A DNA stretch of 45,147 nt. Origin: UKL13-2 sp043744255 (GTDB lineage: Bacteria; Pseudomonadota; Gammaproteobacteria; Burkholderiales; Usitatibacteraceae). Both the position numbers and the translations under genes were made by a program. Below the pieces are notes generated by a model. The model had not been told where the DNA came from, did no database searches, and saw nothing but the letters and a program-made list of their open reading frames with translations. Where the stretch lies: positions 1 through 45,147 of the forward strand of contig JAYTVA010000131.1 of the NCBI GenBank assembly GCA_043744255.1, given 5' to 3'. Shown here in pieces: positions 15,744 through 24,823 of this stretch (the stretch's first letter is position 1; each line of letters starts with the position of its first letter).

Positions 15744-18494
15744 CTAAGGCAGATTAAGCGCCACTCGTCGTCCACTCGCGGGAACACCACACGTGAAGGT
15801 CAGCGGCTGACTGGCGCTGGCGAGTTGTTTGAGTGCGGTCTCGGTCAACGTCTCGCCGGATTTCATGAGCCACGCGCCATCGCCTTGCATCATGCCGCTA
15901 CGCACGGCACCGTCAATGCTCGCGCGCACCACCAGATCGCATTCGCGACGCGGCGAAATCGCGGCGCGCTGCTTCAGTAAGTTGAGTTGATTATCCGCAT
16001 CGGTACTCGCACCGGGTCGCCATGTGACTTGCTGCCCGACGATGGGCGCCAGATCGGTGTCCATCGCCAACACGAACGCGCTGACCTGCGCGCGCGTGGT
16101 TGCAGCCGGTGCCGGAAAATTGAATACGCCATCACCAAAAAAAGTATTGAGCGTATCGACACTGCCGTCGTGCCCTACGCCGAAGCCGCGAATCTGCGCG
16201 CCAGTATTGCCCGCTGCGCCAATGCCAAACATGCCGAGCTTTTGGTACACGTTTCGCAACTGCGGCACTTTGAAATTTTCGCTGATGCGCAAGCCCTCAA
16301 AGCTCATCAGCCCGGCCGTACCAAAGCGCAGTGCTGCCGGGTTGAGCGTGTGGCAGTGATTGCAACTGCCGAGTAGCGTGATGGAATTAGTGTTGAGATA
16401 AATATCGCGCCCCGCTGCTTCGTCCGCGCTCAAGGCGTTACTGAGTGCGCGAATCGGGTTCGGCGGAGTGGCGAGTGCCATCGAGAAATCAGTCAGCGAT
16501 TGCATCTGCGCAGGTGCGAGCGGCGTTTCGCGCCCCAACAAATCCACGAACGCACCATTAAATTCCTTGAACGACGCCTCCTCAATACTCTCCAATCCAC
16601 CGCGCACGATTTGTTTGGCGGTGCCCGTGCGATCACCACGCCAATGCAACGGCCCGTTGCCTGCCATGCCGCGCAGGGTTTGGGTCGTCATCGGGCCTTT
16701 CATCGGATGGAATTTCAACGTGGTCTTGATGTTGTTGGCGACGTATGGATTCGGGTTGTCTTTAGTCACGTCGTCTGGATTACCAAGATCCCACGCGAGA
16801 TGATCCATGTCGCCGAACACATGGCAACTCGCGCACGAGCTGGTGCCGTTCGCCGAAGTCAGATTCGCGTCGTACAACAATGGCCGACCAGCCACCACAT
16901 TGGCACTCTCAGGCGTGAATAAGGCGACCCCGCTAATCACCGACTTCGCAACGGTATCGACCACCGACACGCGATGCGCGATCCGTGAATACACATACAG
17001 CCGCGAGCCAGACAGATTGAGCGCCAAGCCCGAGGGGCCGGCAGGGACACTGATGTGATCGGCGGCGTTGGGTGCGAACCGAGTTGACGCGACGTTTGCA
17101 GACGACAACGCGGCCACCTTCGCCGAACCATACGCAGCGGTGTACAAGGTGCTGCCGTCACCATTGAACAAGATCGCGGTCGGTTGCGCGAGACTCTTGG
17201 CTTTTTCGCCAGCGGCCATCGACTTCCCTTGCGGCAATGCGAAGTCAACGTGCGAATTGAGATGCACCGCGTCCACCTTGCCACTGGCCGGATCGACAAC
17301 ACTGATGCGGTTTTCGGCGATGCGACCACGCACGGACGTGGCCGCCAGCCCCGGCCCTTCGAAGCGGATGTGATTGACCGAATTCGTGTTGCTTACATAC
17401 AGATTGCCACTGACCGGATGCACCGCCATATTAAATAGTGTCGTGCCGACACCGCTGATTTGCGTCGCCACTTTCGGTGTGGCCGCGTTGGCGTCAATCG
17501 CGAACACATCAAAATCCGGCAACGAAAATTTCACCTTCGCTGTCCAGTCGGTGCCCGTGTCATCACGCCAAGCGCCGCCATCAAAACGTACGATCAATCC
17601 GGTCGCCGGTGCCACCACGTTATCGGCGCTACGATTCGGCAACGGTTTGCCGGTGGGCACCACGTCACGGTTCAAGGTCGTGGTGCGATTGCCGGACATG
17701 AATGGTGCGGCGTAAACGGTCGCGCCATCGCGGCTCACGGCGAGCGCGCGCGGCGTATCGGCAAACAGTGTGAGGATGGTCAGCGGATGACCGTTGCTGC
17801 TGTCATCCAAACTCGCGGCGTCAAACACCCAAACATCGGCGCGCCCTGCACCAGCAGTGGTTAAGTTGGCAAACGAAAGACCGGGACGATTCTGCCCACG
17901 AAATGCGGCGGTGATGAACGCACGATCACGCGCAGTGCCAGCAAACACGATGTCGCGCGGCTCATCACCCACCTGCAATGTGCGCAGCACGCGCGGCGTG
18001 CCATCAAGGCGCACCACACTCACCGAGTCAGAAAGATGGTTCACCACCCAGACTTCATTGGCATTGCGCTCAGCGACCGCGACTGGCTCCAAGCCCACCG
18101 CCACACTACTCGCGAGTTTGATCGTGTCGCCCTGCACCGCATAAATCTCCAAACAATTCGCCGGCGCATTGGTCACATACAGACGCTGGCCATCGGCCGA
18201 CAACGCGATCGGTCGCACCGGGCCACTTTCAAACACGGCGACCGATGCAGGCGCTTGATCGGCCGTCACGGAATCGGTGCCAGTGCCGCATTGGAAGACA
18301 GGCTTTTGCAGCGTGGTGCCAAGTGAGGCTTCGATGGCCGCTTGAGTCGGCGTGGTCGCCACCGTTGGAGTCGGCGGTGGCGGCGGAATAATCGCCGTCG
18401 CACCGCTTGATCCCGTATCGCTACCCCCGCCGCCACAACTCGCGAGCGCAATTGACAGGATGATTGAACTGGTTACGACAATAATTTTTTTCAT
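15744..18494 (-). CDS. Lipoprotein with YVTN propeller and dihaem cytochrome domain
   Basis: A 916-residue protein. The lipobox LASC with Cys20 and a following Gly/Ser/Pro-rich linker mark an outer-membrane or periplasmic lipoprotein. Residues about 80-540 form a YVTN/NHL-type propeller (RPIALSADGQRLYVTN, EVWVVNHLSDSVSVV, TILTLFADTPRALAVSRDG). The following part carries two haem sites, CASCH and CNHCH, in the layout of the MauG/cytochrome c peroxidase-like fold (WRGDRTGTAKQ, FKVPQLRNVYQKLGMF). An electron-transfer or peroxidase-type role in the periplasm is likely; the substrate is unknown. The C-terminal ~110 residues are unassigned. Upstream ribosome site is weak. It is followed at 38 nt by the Vgb-like gene. 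Confidence 0.85.
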   Translation of the reverse strand: MKKIIVVTSSIILSIALASCGGGGSDTGSSGATAIIPPPPPTPTVATTPTQAAIEASLGTTLQKPVFQCGTGTDSVTADQAPASVAVFESGPVRPIALSADGQRLYVTNAPANCLEIYAVQGDTIKLASSVAVGLEPVAVAERNANEVWVVNHLSDSVSVVRLDGTPRVLRTLQVGDEPRDIVFAGTARDRAFITAAFRGQNRPGLSFANLTTAGAGRADVWVFDAASLDDSSNGHPLTILTLFADTPRALAVSRDGATVYAAPFMSGNRTTTLNRDVVPTGKPLPNRSADNVVAPATGLIVRFDGGAWRDDTGTDWTAKVKFSLPDFDVFAIDANAATPKVATQISGVGTTLFNMAVHPVSGNLYVSNTNSVNHIRFEGPGLAATSVRGRIAENRISVVDPASGKVDAVHLNSHVDFALPQGKSMAAGEKAKSLAQPTAILFNGDGSTLYTAAYGSAKVAALSSANVASTRFAPNAADHISVPAGPSGLALNLSGSRLYVYSRIAHRVSVVDTVAKSVISGVALFTPESANVVAGRPLLYDANLTSANGTSSCASCHVFGDMDHLAWDLGNPDDVTKDNPNPYVANNIKTTLKFHPMKGPMTTQTLRGMAGNGPLHWRGDRTGTAKQIVRGGLESIEEASFKEFNGAFVDLLGRETPLAPAQMQSLTDFSMALATPPNPIRALSNALSADEAAGRDIYLNTNSITLLGSCNHCHTLNPAALRFGTAGLMSFEGLRISENFKVPQLRNVYQKLGMFGIGAAGNTGAQIRGFGVGHDGSVDTLNTFFGDGVFNFPAPAATTRAQVSAFVLAMDTDLAPIVGQQVTWRPGASTDADNQLNLLKQRAAISPRRECDLVVRASIDGAVRSGMMQGDGAWLMKSGETLTETALKQLASASQPLTFTCGVPASGRRVALNLP

Positions 18495-18590
18495 TTTTTG
18501 TGTGGTGCGCCTGAGAGAAACCCAGTATTGTGCCAGAGGGGGATCGTGTCAAACAGCGCGTGGATGCTTGGGTTTCAGGCAATAAGCTAG

Positions 18591-19622
18591 TTACCGCACC
18601 CCCACCACCACCCCACCCGCCGTCTGCGTTTTTTTCTTGGCGACGTTGCCGTCGATCCACACCAGCATATCGCGCCAGATATTTTTCATTTCGCCTTCGG
18701 AAGGCAGATCGAGCGCGTGCGGCAGTTCGATGGTGACGACGGGCACGCCTTGGTGCACGCCGCCGTAGTTGCCGAGTGAGCCGGGGTAGGTGCCGACGGG
18801 GGTGAGAATGAGGCGCCCAAGTTTCTGCGGCGGCTCTACCGGACCATCGAAATCAAGTACACCGAACGGCGCGTGAATGGAAATGATGACGTCGGGTTTG
18901 AAGCGTTTGATTTCGTTGTGTAGCCAATGAGATTCGGGTTCTGAAATCGCGGTCTTGCCGGGGAAGCGGCGTGGGTCGCTGCTGGTTTTGACGGCCCAGT
19001 ATTTTGGTGCCTCCTGATCCCAATTCGGCGTCGGGAAGTTGCGATTCAAATCGACGCCGTTGGCGTTTACGCGCTTGGCCGGCTTCGCGAGCAGCCCATC
19101 TGGATTTAGTAGCGGCACGATTTGCCATTGATAGGGCTTGGCTTCGGTTTGGTCGATCCATTCGAGCCAGCGAAACACGATGGCGGAGGCGGTGAGTTCG
19201 TCGCCGTGAATGCCACCGATGACGAGTACGCGAGCCGGTGGAGCCGAGGTTGTCGGGGTGCCAGTTGTCGCCCAGCGGGCGGCGATTTCGCGCGCCATGA
19301 TCGGCAAACCCTGCACCGATTTGGCACCACTGGGCGACAGCCCAGCCGCCATACACGGCTTTAATTTGATTTTTGGTAGTGCACGCGTGACCGGATCGCA
19401 CCAGCGATGCATCTCTTCTCGCGATGCGTTGGGCACGAGCGCGGGCACTGCTGGCGCTTTTATCGGCGGCGCTTTCATGGTCGAGGGCGGGCTCACCGCG
19501 GTGGCCGTACTGGCGTCAGGATAGGCAAACAGCAGGGTGGCGACCATCACCACCAGCAGCGCACAGCAGCTCGCGATGACTTTGGGAGACAGCTGAAATT
19601 TTTCGGCGACGCGATGCAACAT
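18591..19622 (-). CDS. M14-family zinc carboxypeptidase (MpaA-like)
   Basis: A 343-residue protein starting at ATG 19622, one codon after an in-frame TTG. A hydrophobic N-terminal segment (about residues 17-34) serves as signal anchor. The zinc site is visible as HGDE (His139, Glu142) in VLVIGGIHGDELTASA and His250 in IISIHAPFG. VDLNRNFP supplies the substrate-binding Arg, and TIELPHA (Glu299) the catalytic Glu. This matches the peptidase M14 group that includes murein-tripeptide amidase MpaA. A membrane-anchored periplasmic carboxypeptidase or amidase acting on cell-wall peptides is likely; exact substrate is inferred. It lies 96 nt upstream of the YVTN/cytochrome gene on the same strand. 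Confidence 0.85.
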   Translation of the reverse strand: MLHRVAEKFQLSPKVIASCCALLVVMVATLLFAYPDASTATAVSPPSTMKAPPIKAPAVPALVPNASREEMHRWCDPVTRALPKIKLKPCMAAGLSPSGAKSVQGLPIMAREIAARWATTGTPTTSAPPARVLVIGGIHGDELTASAIVFRWLEWIDQTEAKPYQWQIVPLLNPDGLLAKPAKRVNANGVDLNRNFPTPNWDQEAPKYWAVKTSSDPRRFPGKTAISEPESHWLHNEIKRFKPDVIISIHAPFGVLDFDGPVEPPQKLGRLILTPVGTYPGSLGNYGGVHQGVPVVTIELPHALDLPSEGEMKNIWRDMLVWIDGNVAKKKTQTAGGVVVGVR

Positions 19623-20134
19623 CAAGAGCCTTTAGGAATGTTGGAGTCCACGCAAAATTGTGCGGGCAAGGTATTTTCCTACAGGTTGACAGCGAATTGG
19701 GTGCTGCGTGAAAAATCCTTCGTGCTTCGTGTCGCACTACGTATGTGGCTGGGCACAGCATTTTTACGCGCGAGCCGCGTACAAGCGTAGGATTGCGCAT
19801 ACTAAAATACCTCAAACGCCAATAGGCACGGGGCTTTCCAAGCATCACCCACAGCAGAACTGCGCTAGTGATCACTGTTCGCGCGGGCGACTTTCAACAC
19901 CACGCCCGCTGCGTCGGCGGGTCGCTCGCACCACCTCCCAAGTCCGGAACACGGCACCTACGACGAGCGCGACCCGCGAGGTTGAAGCGACGTATCGATT
20001 GCCTCGCGTAGTGGTATCAGGACTAGTGGCGTGATGCGCTTTATCACCAGCGGATGGCGCTGCGTCTATCCGGAATATGTTCCAAACGACCGCGCCTCGA
20101 TCCGTAAACTACGTCGGCAGGTTCGCCGCCGTTT
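19623..20134. other. 512-base interval without a recognised gene
   Basis: Located between the 3' end of the GspF-like gene and the start of the M14 gene, both on the minus strand. A TTGACA box with a weak -10 (plus strand, about 19685) is the only signal noted. A short plus-strand frame starting at 20031 runs into the GspF-like gene in antisense and is not convincing. Confidence 0.4.
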
Positions 20135-21106
20135 TTACAAATCGCTCGGTACCCTTGGCATCATGGCGCCACCCGAGATGATGCCGTACGCAATCCACAT
20201 CGCCACCATCGCATACAAAACACGCGGTGCCCAAGCGGCAAGCTGTTCATAAAAACTGTTGATCGCCTCGGTCTCAACACGCGCGTGACGCATCAACATT
20301 TCCGGCAAGGTGCCGCTGGCTTCACCCGTTTTGACGAACTGAATCACGTGATCGTCTTTGAGGTAATTCACACCGCCCAACGCATCAGCTAGCGGCGCGC
20401 CACTCTCGATCCGCAGACGAATTTTGGCGAGCTCGCGGCGTATGTCGCCATCTTCCACCGTATCGAGTGCTGCGGGCAGCGCATCGAGCATAGAGACGCC
20501 TGCTTCTAGCATCAGCGCAAGGCTCTCAAAAAAATCACGCAGATTGCGCCGTACAAAAATCGGACCGTAGATCGGCACGCTTTGGTAAAACGCCTTACTG
20601 CTTGATTGCGATTCGCTGCTGGTGAAAAAACGAAATGCAAAAAATGCTGCAACGATCAGCAACACCGGCTTCGCCACTTGCCACAAGTAGCCCGCGATAC
20701 CGAGTGAACCACCGACCAGCGCCGGGATTGGTTGAATCAACAGCGCTGCAACAAACATAAACGCAGGCAAGGCCATGCGCGATTTCATTGTCGACAATTG
20801 CAGCGCACGATCGGTGTAGTAGTCCGCGAGCCGCCGATACATATTTGCCGGGCTGCCTGCATTAGTCGCCGCGCGAATCAGACGCGCTTCGAGTTTGGTG
20901 AAGACGCCACTTTTCTCCCCAGCAAGCGCTAACTCGCCACCGCGTTTCATGAGCTGGCGCATGGTGTCGAGCCGCTGTTGCGCGGGCGGTGGTAAGCCAA
21001 TGACAGCGAACGCGCGATCCACCGGCAAGCCAGCGAGTTCCATTTGTGCGAGTTGCGCGAACAAGTCGGCGCGGAGGCGGTACGAGAGGGGTTTTTGCGT
21101 GGACAT
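20135..21106 (-). CDS. Orphan GspF/PilC-type inner-membrane protein
   Basis: A 323-residue protein with the T2SSF repeat twice: about residues 10-115 (LRADLFAQLAQMELAGLPVD, GELALAGEKSGVFTKLEARL) and 180-310 (RDFFESLALMLEAGVSMLDA, LPEMLMRHARVETEAINSFY). Hydrophobic segments lie near 120-175 and at the C-terminus. This is the membrane platform protein family of type II secretion and type IV pili (GspF/PilC). The usual partner ATPase, pilin or secretin genes are absent from the window, so its machine is unknown. The start at 21106 is 10 nt after the stop of the MDR gene. The ribosome site is poor, suggesting translational coupling. Confidence 0.8.
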   Translation of the reverse strand: MSTQKPLSYRLRADLFAQLAQMELAGLPVDRAFAVIGLPPPAQQRLDTMRQLMKRGGELALAGEKSGVFTKLEARLIRAATNAGSPANMYRRLADYYTDRALQLSTMKSRMALPAFMFVAALLIQPIPALVGGSLGIAGYLWQVAKPVLLIVAAFFAFRFFTSSESQSSSKAFYQSVPIYGPIFVRRNLRDFFESLALMLEAGVSMLDALPAALDTVEDGDIRRELAKIRLRIESGAPLADALGGVNYLKDDHVIQFVKTGEASGTLPEMLMRHARVETEAINSFYEQLAAWAPRVLYAMVAMWIAYGIISGGAMMPRVPSDL

Positions 21107-21116
21107 ACGGCCTGAC

Positions 21117-22133
21117 TCAACCGCGCTTCGGCACAATCAAAATTTTCCCATCCCGCTCGCCCGCGTGTGCAGCCGCCACTGCGGCCTTGATCTCACTGAC
21201 ATCAAACGTTGCGTGCACCTTGGCGTGCAACTTGCCCGTAGCAATCAGTGTGGTGAGTTCGCCGTACAGCGCGGCTTGTTGCACGCGGGTTGAGGAGCGA
21301 AACCATTTCGCGAGCCAGAAGCCTTTGAGCGTGACATCGTTGAACACGAAATAACGCGGCGATACCTGACACGGTTCGCGGCTCATCATGCCGTAGTTGA
21401 TGAGGGTCGCACCTTCGTTCAAACAGCTCGCGAGTCGATCAGTCGCGGCACCGCCAACAGCATCAATGCCCAATTGAATTGCAGCGCCGCCCGTCGCTCC
21501 CTTCACTCGCTTCGCCAACGACCCCAGCGCAGGATCATCGACCAACACCACATCCGCACCGAGCGCTTTCACACCTGCGACGGCTGATTCACGTCGCACT
21601 AGATTCACCGTCTTGAAGCCGCGAATTTTTGCGAGTTGAATGAGGTAGCTACCGACACCCGAGTTGGCGACGTTTTGGATCACCCAATCGCCGGGCTTGA
21701 GAGCAACGAATTCGCTGAGCATTAACGCAGCGGTGGGTGGATTCACGGTCAGCATCGCAAGCTGTTGCGGGTCGGCCTGATTCGGCAGCGGGATCAATTT
21801 CGCGGCATCGACGATGACGTGCGTACTCCAGGTGCCGCAGCCGACCGGGAGCAGTACCGTTTGCCCGACTGCCGGCGCGGTCACACCATCGGCAAGAGCG
21901 GCCACTCGCCCAACGCCTTCATTGCCACCGACGGCGGGCAGCGGCGGCAACATGCCGTATTCGCCGGTGAGTGTCAGTACATCGGAGGGATTAATCGGTG
22001 CCGCCAAAACGTCGACCAGCGCTTGTCCCGCCGCGAGTGACGGCATCGGCAACGACACCGCGCGAATCACTTCTTGCGGTACCGGGCCGCGGGTTTCGTA
22101 CTGCGCTTTTACGATAGTGCCGGGGATGCTCAT
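21117..22133 (-). CDS. Zinc-independent MDR oxidoreductase (enoyl reductase/quinone reductase-like)
   Basis: A 338-residue medium-chain dehydrogenase/reductase. The N-terminal GroES-like domain shows AAPINPSDVLTLTGEYGMLP and GGNEGVGRV. The NADPH-binding Rossmann domain shows NVANSGVGSYLIQLAKIRG, followed by a dinucleotide-specificity strand TVNLVRRES. The pattern NPPTAALML and NSGVGSYL resembles mitochondrial-type trans-2-enoyl-CoA reductases (MECR). The catalytic-zinc Cys residues of alcohol dehydrogenases are absent. The start at 22133 has AGGAGG upstream. Probably co-transcribed with the GspF-like gene behind it, though a functional link is not obvious. Confidence 0.85.
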   Translation of the reverse strand: MSIPGTIVKAQYETRGPVPQEVIRAVSLPMPSLAAGQALVDVLAAPINPSDVLTLTGEYGMLPPLPAVGGNEGVGRVAALADGVTAPAVGQTVLLPVGCGTWSTHVIVDAAKLIPLPNQADPQQLAMLTVNPPTAALMLSEFVALKPGDWVIQNVANSGVGSYLIQLAKIRGFKTVNLVRRESAVAGVKALGADVVLVDDPALGSLAKRVKGATGGAAIQLGIDAVGGAATDRLASCLNEGATLINYGMMSREPCQVSPRYFVFNDVTLKGFWLAKWFRSSTRVQQAALYGELTTLIATGKLHAKVHATFDVSEIKAAVAAAHAGERDGKILIVPKRG

Positions 22134-22215
22134 GATGACCTCCTGTTTGGACGAGGCAACTATACCTGCGCTATCATCGCGCAACTTAGATGAACGTAGC
22201 TTCGCGGAGACCAAC

Positions 22216-23019
22216 ATGAAACGAATTTTGCTTGCGGCGATTCTTCCTTGTGCATTGGCGGCTTGCGTGGTGCCGAATGCGCCTGGCAGTCACCCAGATC
22301 GCGTGATCGTTGCCGAACTTGCGCCATCCGGCACGCTGCGCGCCGCAATCAATTTCGGCAACCCGATTCTCGCCAACAAGGCTGAGAGTGGCGATCCACG
22401 CGGGGTTTCAGTCGATCTTGCGCGTGAACTCGGCAAGCGATTGAATGTGCCAGTGCAACTAATCACGTACACCTCGGCAGGAAAAGTGGTCGAGGGTCTC
22501 AAGAAAAACGAATGGGACATTGGCTTCTACGCAATTGATCCAGTGCGCGCGGAAGACACGGCATTTTCGGCGGAGTACGTGGTAATCGAAGGTGCATATT
22601 TGGTGCCGCAAGCATCGCCGATCAAAACAAACGCCGAGGTAGATCGCGCCGGAGTCCGCGTGGTGGTCGGCAAGGGTAGTGCTTACGACCTATTCCTCAC
22701 GCGCGAAATCAAAAACGCGAAACTCGAACGCGCGCCAACGTCACCAACTGTGACCGACATGATGGTCGCGCAAAAATTTGAAGTGGCAGCGGGCGTGAAA
22801 CAACAGCTCGAAGCCGATGCCAAACGACTACCCGGCCTGCGCGTTCTCGATGGTCGCTTCATGGTCATCAATCAAGCGATGGCGATGCCAAAGGGGCGTG
22901 CGGACGGTGCGCGTTACCTCGCTGCCTTCGTGGAAGAGATGAAAGCATCAGGGATGGTCGCGGAGGCGTTGAGGCGGCATGGCATTCAGGGAGCGGCAGT
23001 GGGGGCGCTGGTGAGGTGA
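22216..23019 (+). CDS. Solute-binding lipoprotein (family 3, amino-acid type)
   Basis: A 267-residue protein. The N-terminus MKRILLAAILPCALAAC carries a lipobox (LAAC, Cys17). The mature part follows extracellular solute-binding family 3: GTLRAAINFGNPILA, RGVSVDLARELGKRLNVPVQ, VEGLKKNEWDIGFYAIDPVR, and a second lobe with VRVVVGKGSAYDLFLTREIK. Such proteins bind amino acids or similar small molecules for an ABC importer. No permease gene is adjacent, so it may be an orphan or part of a distant system. The start at 22216 follows GGAG at 22207. It is divergent from the MDR gene with 82 bp between starts, which must contain both promoters. Confidence 0.85.
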   Translation: MKRILLAAILPCALAACVVPNAPGSHPDRVIVAELAPSGTLRAAINFGNPILANKAESGDPRGVSVDLARELGKRLNVPVQLITYTSAGKVVEGLKKNEWDIGFYAIDPVRAEDTAFSAEYVVIEGAYLVPQASPIKTNAEVDRAGVRVVVGKGSAYDLFLTREIKNAKLERAPTSPTVTDMMVAQKFEVAAGVKQQLEADAKRLPGLRVLDGRFMVINQAMAMPKGRADGARYLAAFVEEMKASGMVAEALRRHGIQGAAVGALVR

Positions 23020-23339
23020 TCGCGCCAATGAATATAGCGCGCGGCTCATCCCCAAACTCAAAAAAAAACGCCTAGCCTGCCGAGGCAATGCGACGTCTCC
23101 TAATCGCTATTCCATTTCCAGACCAATATTGGTGAAACGCTCGCTAGCGACGGTTGATTTCGTTTTGGAAGGTCGAAGTTATAGTCTGAAAACCCTCATC
23201 CCCCGCCTTCTCCCCTTGGAGGAGGAGCCTTCGGTACTCCGAATCAGGCAATGGCGAAAGTTTCAACGGTGACCAACCGCTGCGAAAGCCCGTCTCCCAA
23301 GGAACGGGCAACAACTGAAAATGGAAGAGAGCGTTATTC
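23020..23339. other. 320-base interval without a gene
   Basis: It contains a C-rich stretch of the type CCCTCATCCCCCGCCTTCTC (about 23201-23215), commonly seen as dispersed intergenic sequence in proteobacteria, and a half-site-like GGTACTCCGA. A GGAAGAGAG box precedes the DinD start. Nothing else was recognised. Confidence 0.35.
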
Positions 23340-24086
23340 ATGAAGACTGAGCTGGTTCAATCGCTCCCCACCAACTTTGAGGCCCACGCACAGCAGACCG
23401 AAACAGGCATCGAGTTTTAGCTCGCCCGTGATATTCAACATCTGCTGGGCTACAGCAAATGGGACAATTTCCTAAACGTTGTCTCCAAAGCCAAGACGGC
23501 TTGCGATGTCTCTGGCCATGCGATCGCAGACCATTTTGTCGACGTCGGCAAAATGGTCGACTTAGGTTCTGGCAGCCAGCGGGAGGTAGACGATCTCCTG
23601 CTCACCCACTACGCCTGTTATCTGATCGCACAAAACGGTGACTCAAAAAAACAAGAAATCGCCTTTGCTCAGACCTATTTTGCAATTCAAACCCGCAAAG
23701 CCGAGCTAATTGAGCAGCGCCTGCTAGATGCAGAGCGCGTTTTAGCACGCAAAAAACTGACAGAAACTGAAAAAGGTCTGTCCGAAGTTATTTTTGAACA
23801 AACGGGCAACAACCAAGACTTTGCCCTCATTCGCAGCAAGGGCGACCAAGCCCTGTTTGGCAAAAGCACTCAAGCCATGAAAGCCCAATGGCAAGTGCCC
23901 GACACCCGACCGCTCGCTGACTTTGCGCCCACCACCATCTTGAAGGCCAAGGACTTTGCCACTGAAATCACCATCTTCAACGCCCGGCAGAACCGAATGG
24001 GCGCCGAATCAGCAATTTCGAACGAGCACATTACCAACAATAAAGCGGTCAGGGACACTCTGCTCAGCCGGGGTATTCGCCCCTGA
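23340..24086 (+). pseudogene. dinD: DinD (DNA-damage-inducible protein D) with one amber codon
   Basis: The frame from ATG 23340 to the stop at 24084-24086 (248 coding positions plus one internal stop) matches DinD. It shows LARDIQHLLGYSKWDNFLNV, AKTACDVSGHAIADHF, EVDDLLLTHYACYLIAQNGD, FAQTYFAIQTRKAELIEQRL, and a C-terminal NNKAVRDTLLSRGIRP. Codon 27 is TAG (23418-23420) where family members have Trp (EFWLARD), consistent with a single TGG-to-TAG change. The rest is intact. The next in-frame ATG is at 23553, inside the conserved domain, so restart would give a truncated protein. Either a recent pseudogene, a sequencing error or a suppressed codon. DinD is LexA-regulated in E. coli; no LexA box was identified here. 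Confidence 0.85.
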
Positions 24087-24101
24087 TTGCATCCTAATTG
24101 A

Positions 24102-24741
24102 TTAGCTGGACTGTTCTTTGCCAGTGACCTGGGGCAGCGTATTTTTCAGCTACCGTTTTCATGGAAGTCAATGGGTGTCGATGTACGCCAGCGCTCCCGC
24201 ACGCTGACGATCAATTACCGCACGTGGCACCAGATTCGCGCTCATGCCGACCGATTATTAGGGCCCGATGTGGCCGACGTAGATGGCAACGTGGAAACCC
24301 GCAAGGGCACGGTGTCGGCGTTGATGTCGGTGTTCAGCGGACAGCCGCCATTAGCTCAAACTTTTGCTCGCGAAGCTTCAGAAATTGCCGCTATTGGTAA
24401 CTGGTTGAAGGCGTGTTGCGCTAAGGGCGGCGGGCTTGGACTGTTGCGTGCTCGCTGACAAGGCGCGCCCTGAAGAGGCCAAAGTGTCGATCTGCACGAT
24501 GCATTTGGCCAAGGGTCTAGAGTTTCGTGTGGTGGTCGTCATGGCTTGCGACGATGAAGTGGTGCCGTTGCAAAGCCGCATTCAAAAAATCGCCGACAAG
24601 GCCGGCCTGCAAGAGGTTTACAACACTGAGCGGCACCTGCTTTATGTGGCTTGCACGCGTGCGCGGGATCGACTGCTGGTCACCGCGACCGAGCCGGCGT
24701 CTGAGTTTTTGGATGATTTGGGGGATCTGGTGAGAGACTGA
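24102..24741 (+). pseudogene. UvrD/Rep-type helicase C-terminal remnant
   Basis: Two frames give successive parts of a superfamily I helicase. Part A (24102 to about 24420) reads LAGLFFASDLGQRIFQLPFS, WKSMGVDVRQRSRTLTINYR, TWHQIRAHADRLLGP. Part B (about 24415-24741) reads AAGLDCCVLADKARPEEAKV, SICTMHLAKGLEFRVVVVMA, and NTERHLLYVACTRARDRLLV, which contain helicase motifs V and VI. The N-terminal two thirds, including Walker A, are missing. About 25 codons normally found between A and B are also deleted, with a frame change. Clearly non-functional. It directly follows the damaged DinD gene, so the whole 23.3-24.7 kb patch is decaying. Confidence 0.85.
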
Positions 24742-24823
24742 CCAAGTTGCAAAAACGTCAGCGGTATTACGCGGACGAAAAATGGTCAGGGCGCACGCCA
24801 CCCTCGCGTAACATACCGCCACC

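Noticed and set aside
20031..20252. Small plus-strand frame with a basic, Arg-rich segment
   Set aside because: Half of it is antisense to the GspF-like gene and there is no ribosome site or known pattern.
21814..22215. Long N-terminal extension of the solute-binding lipoprotein
   Set aside because: The lipobox signal starts at 22216; the extension is antisense to the MDR gene and would bury the signal.
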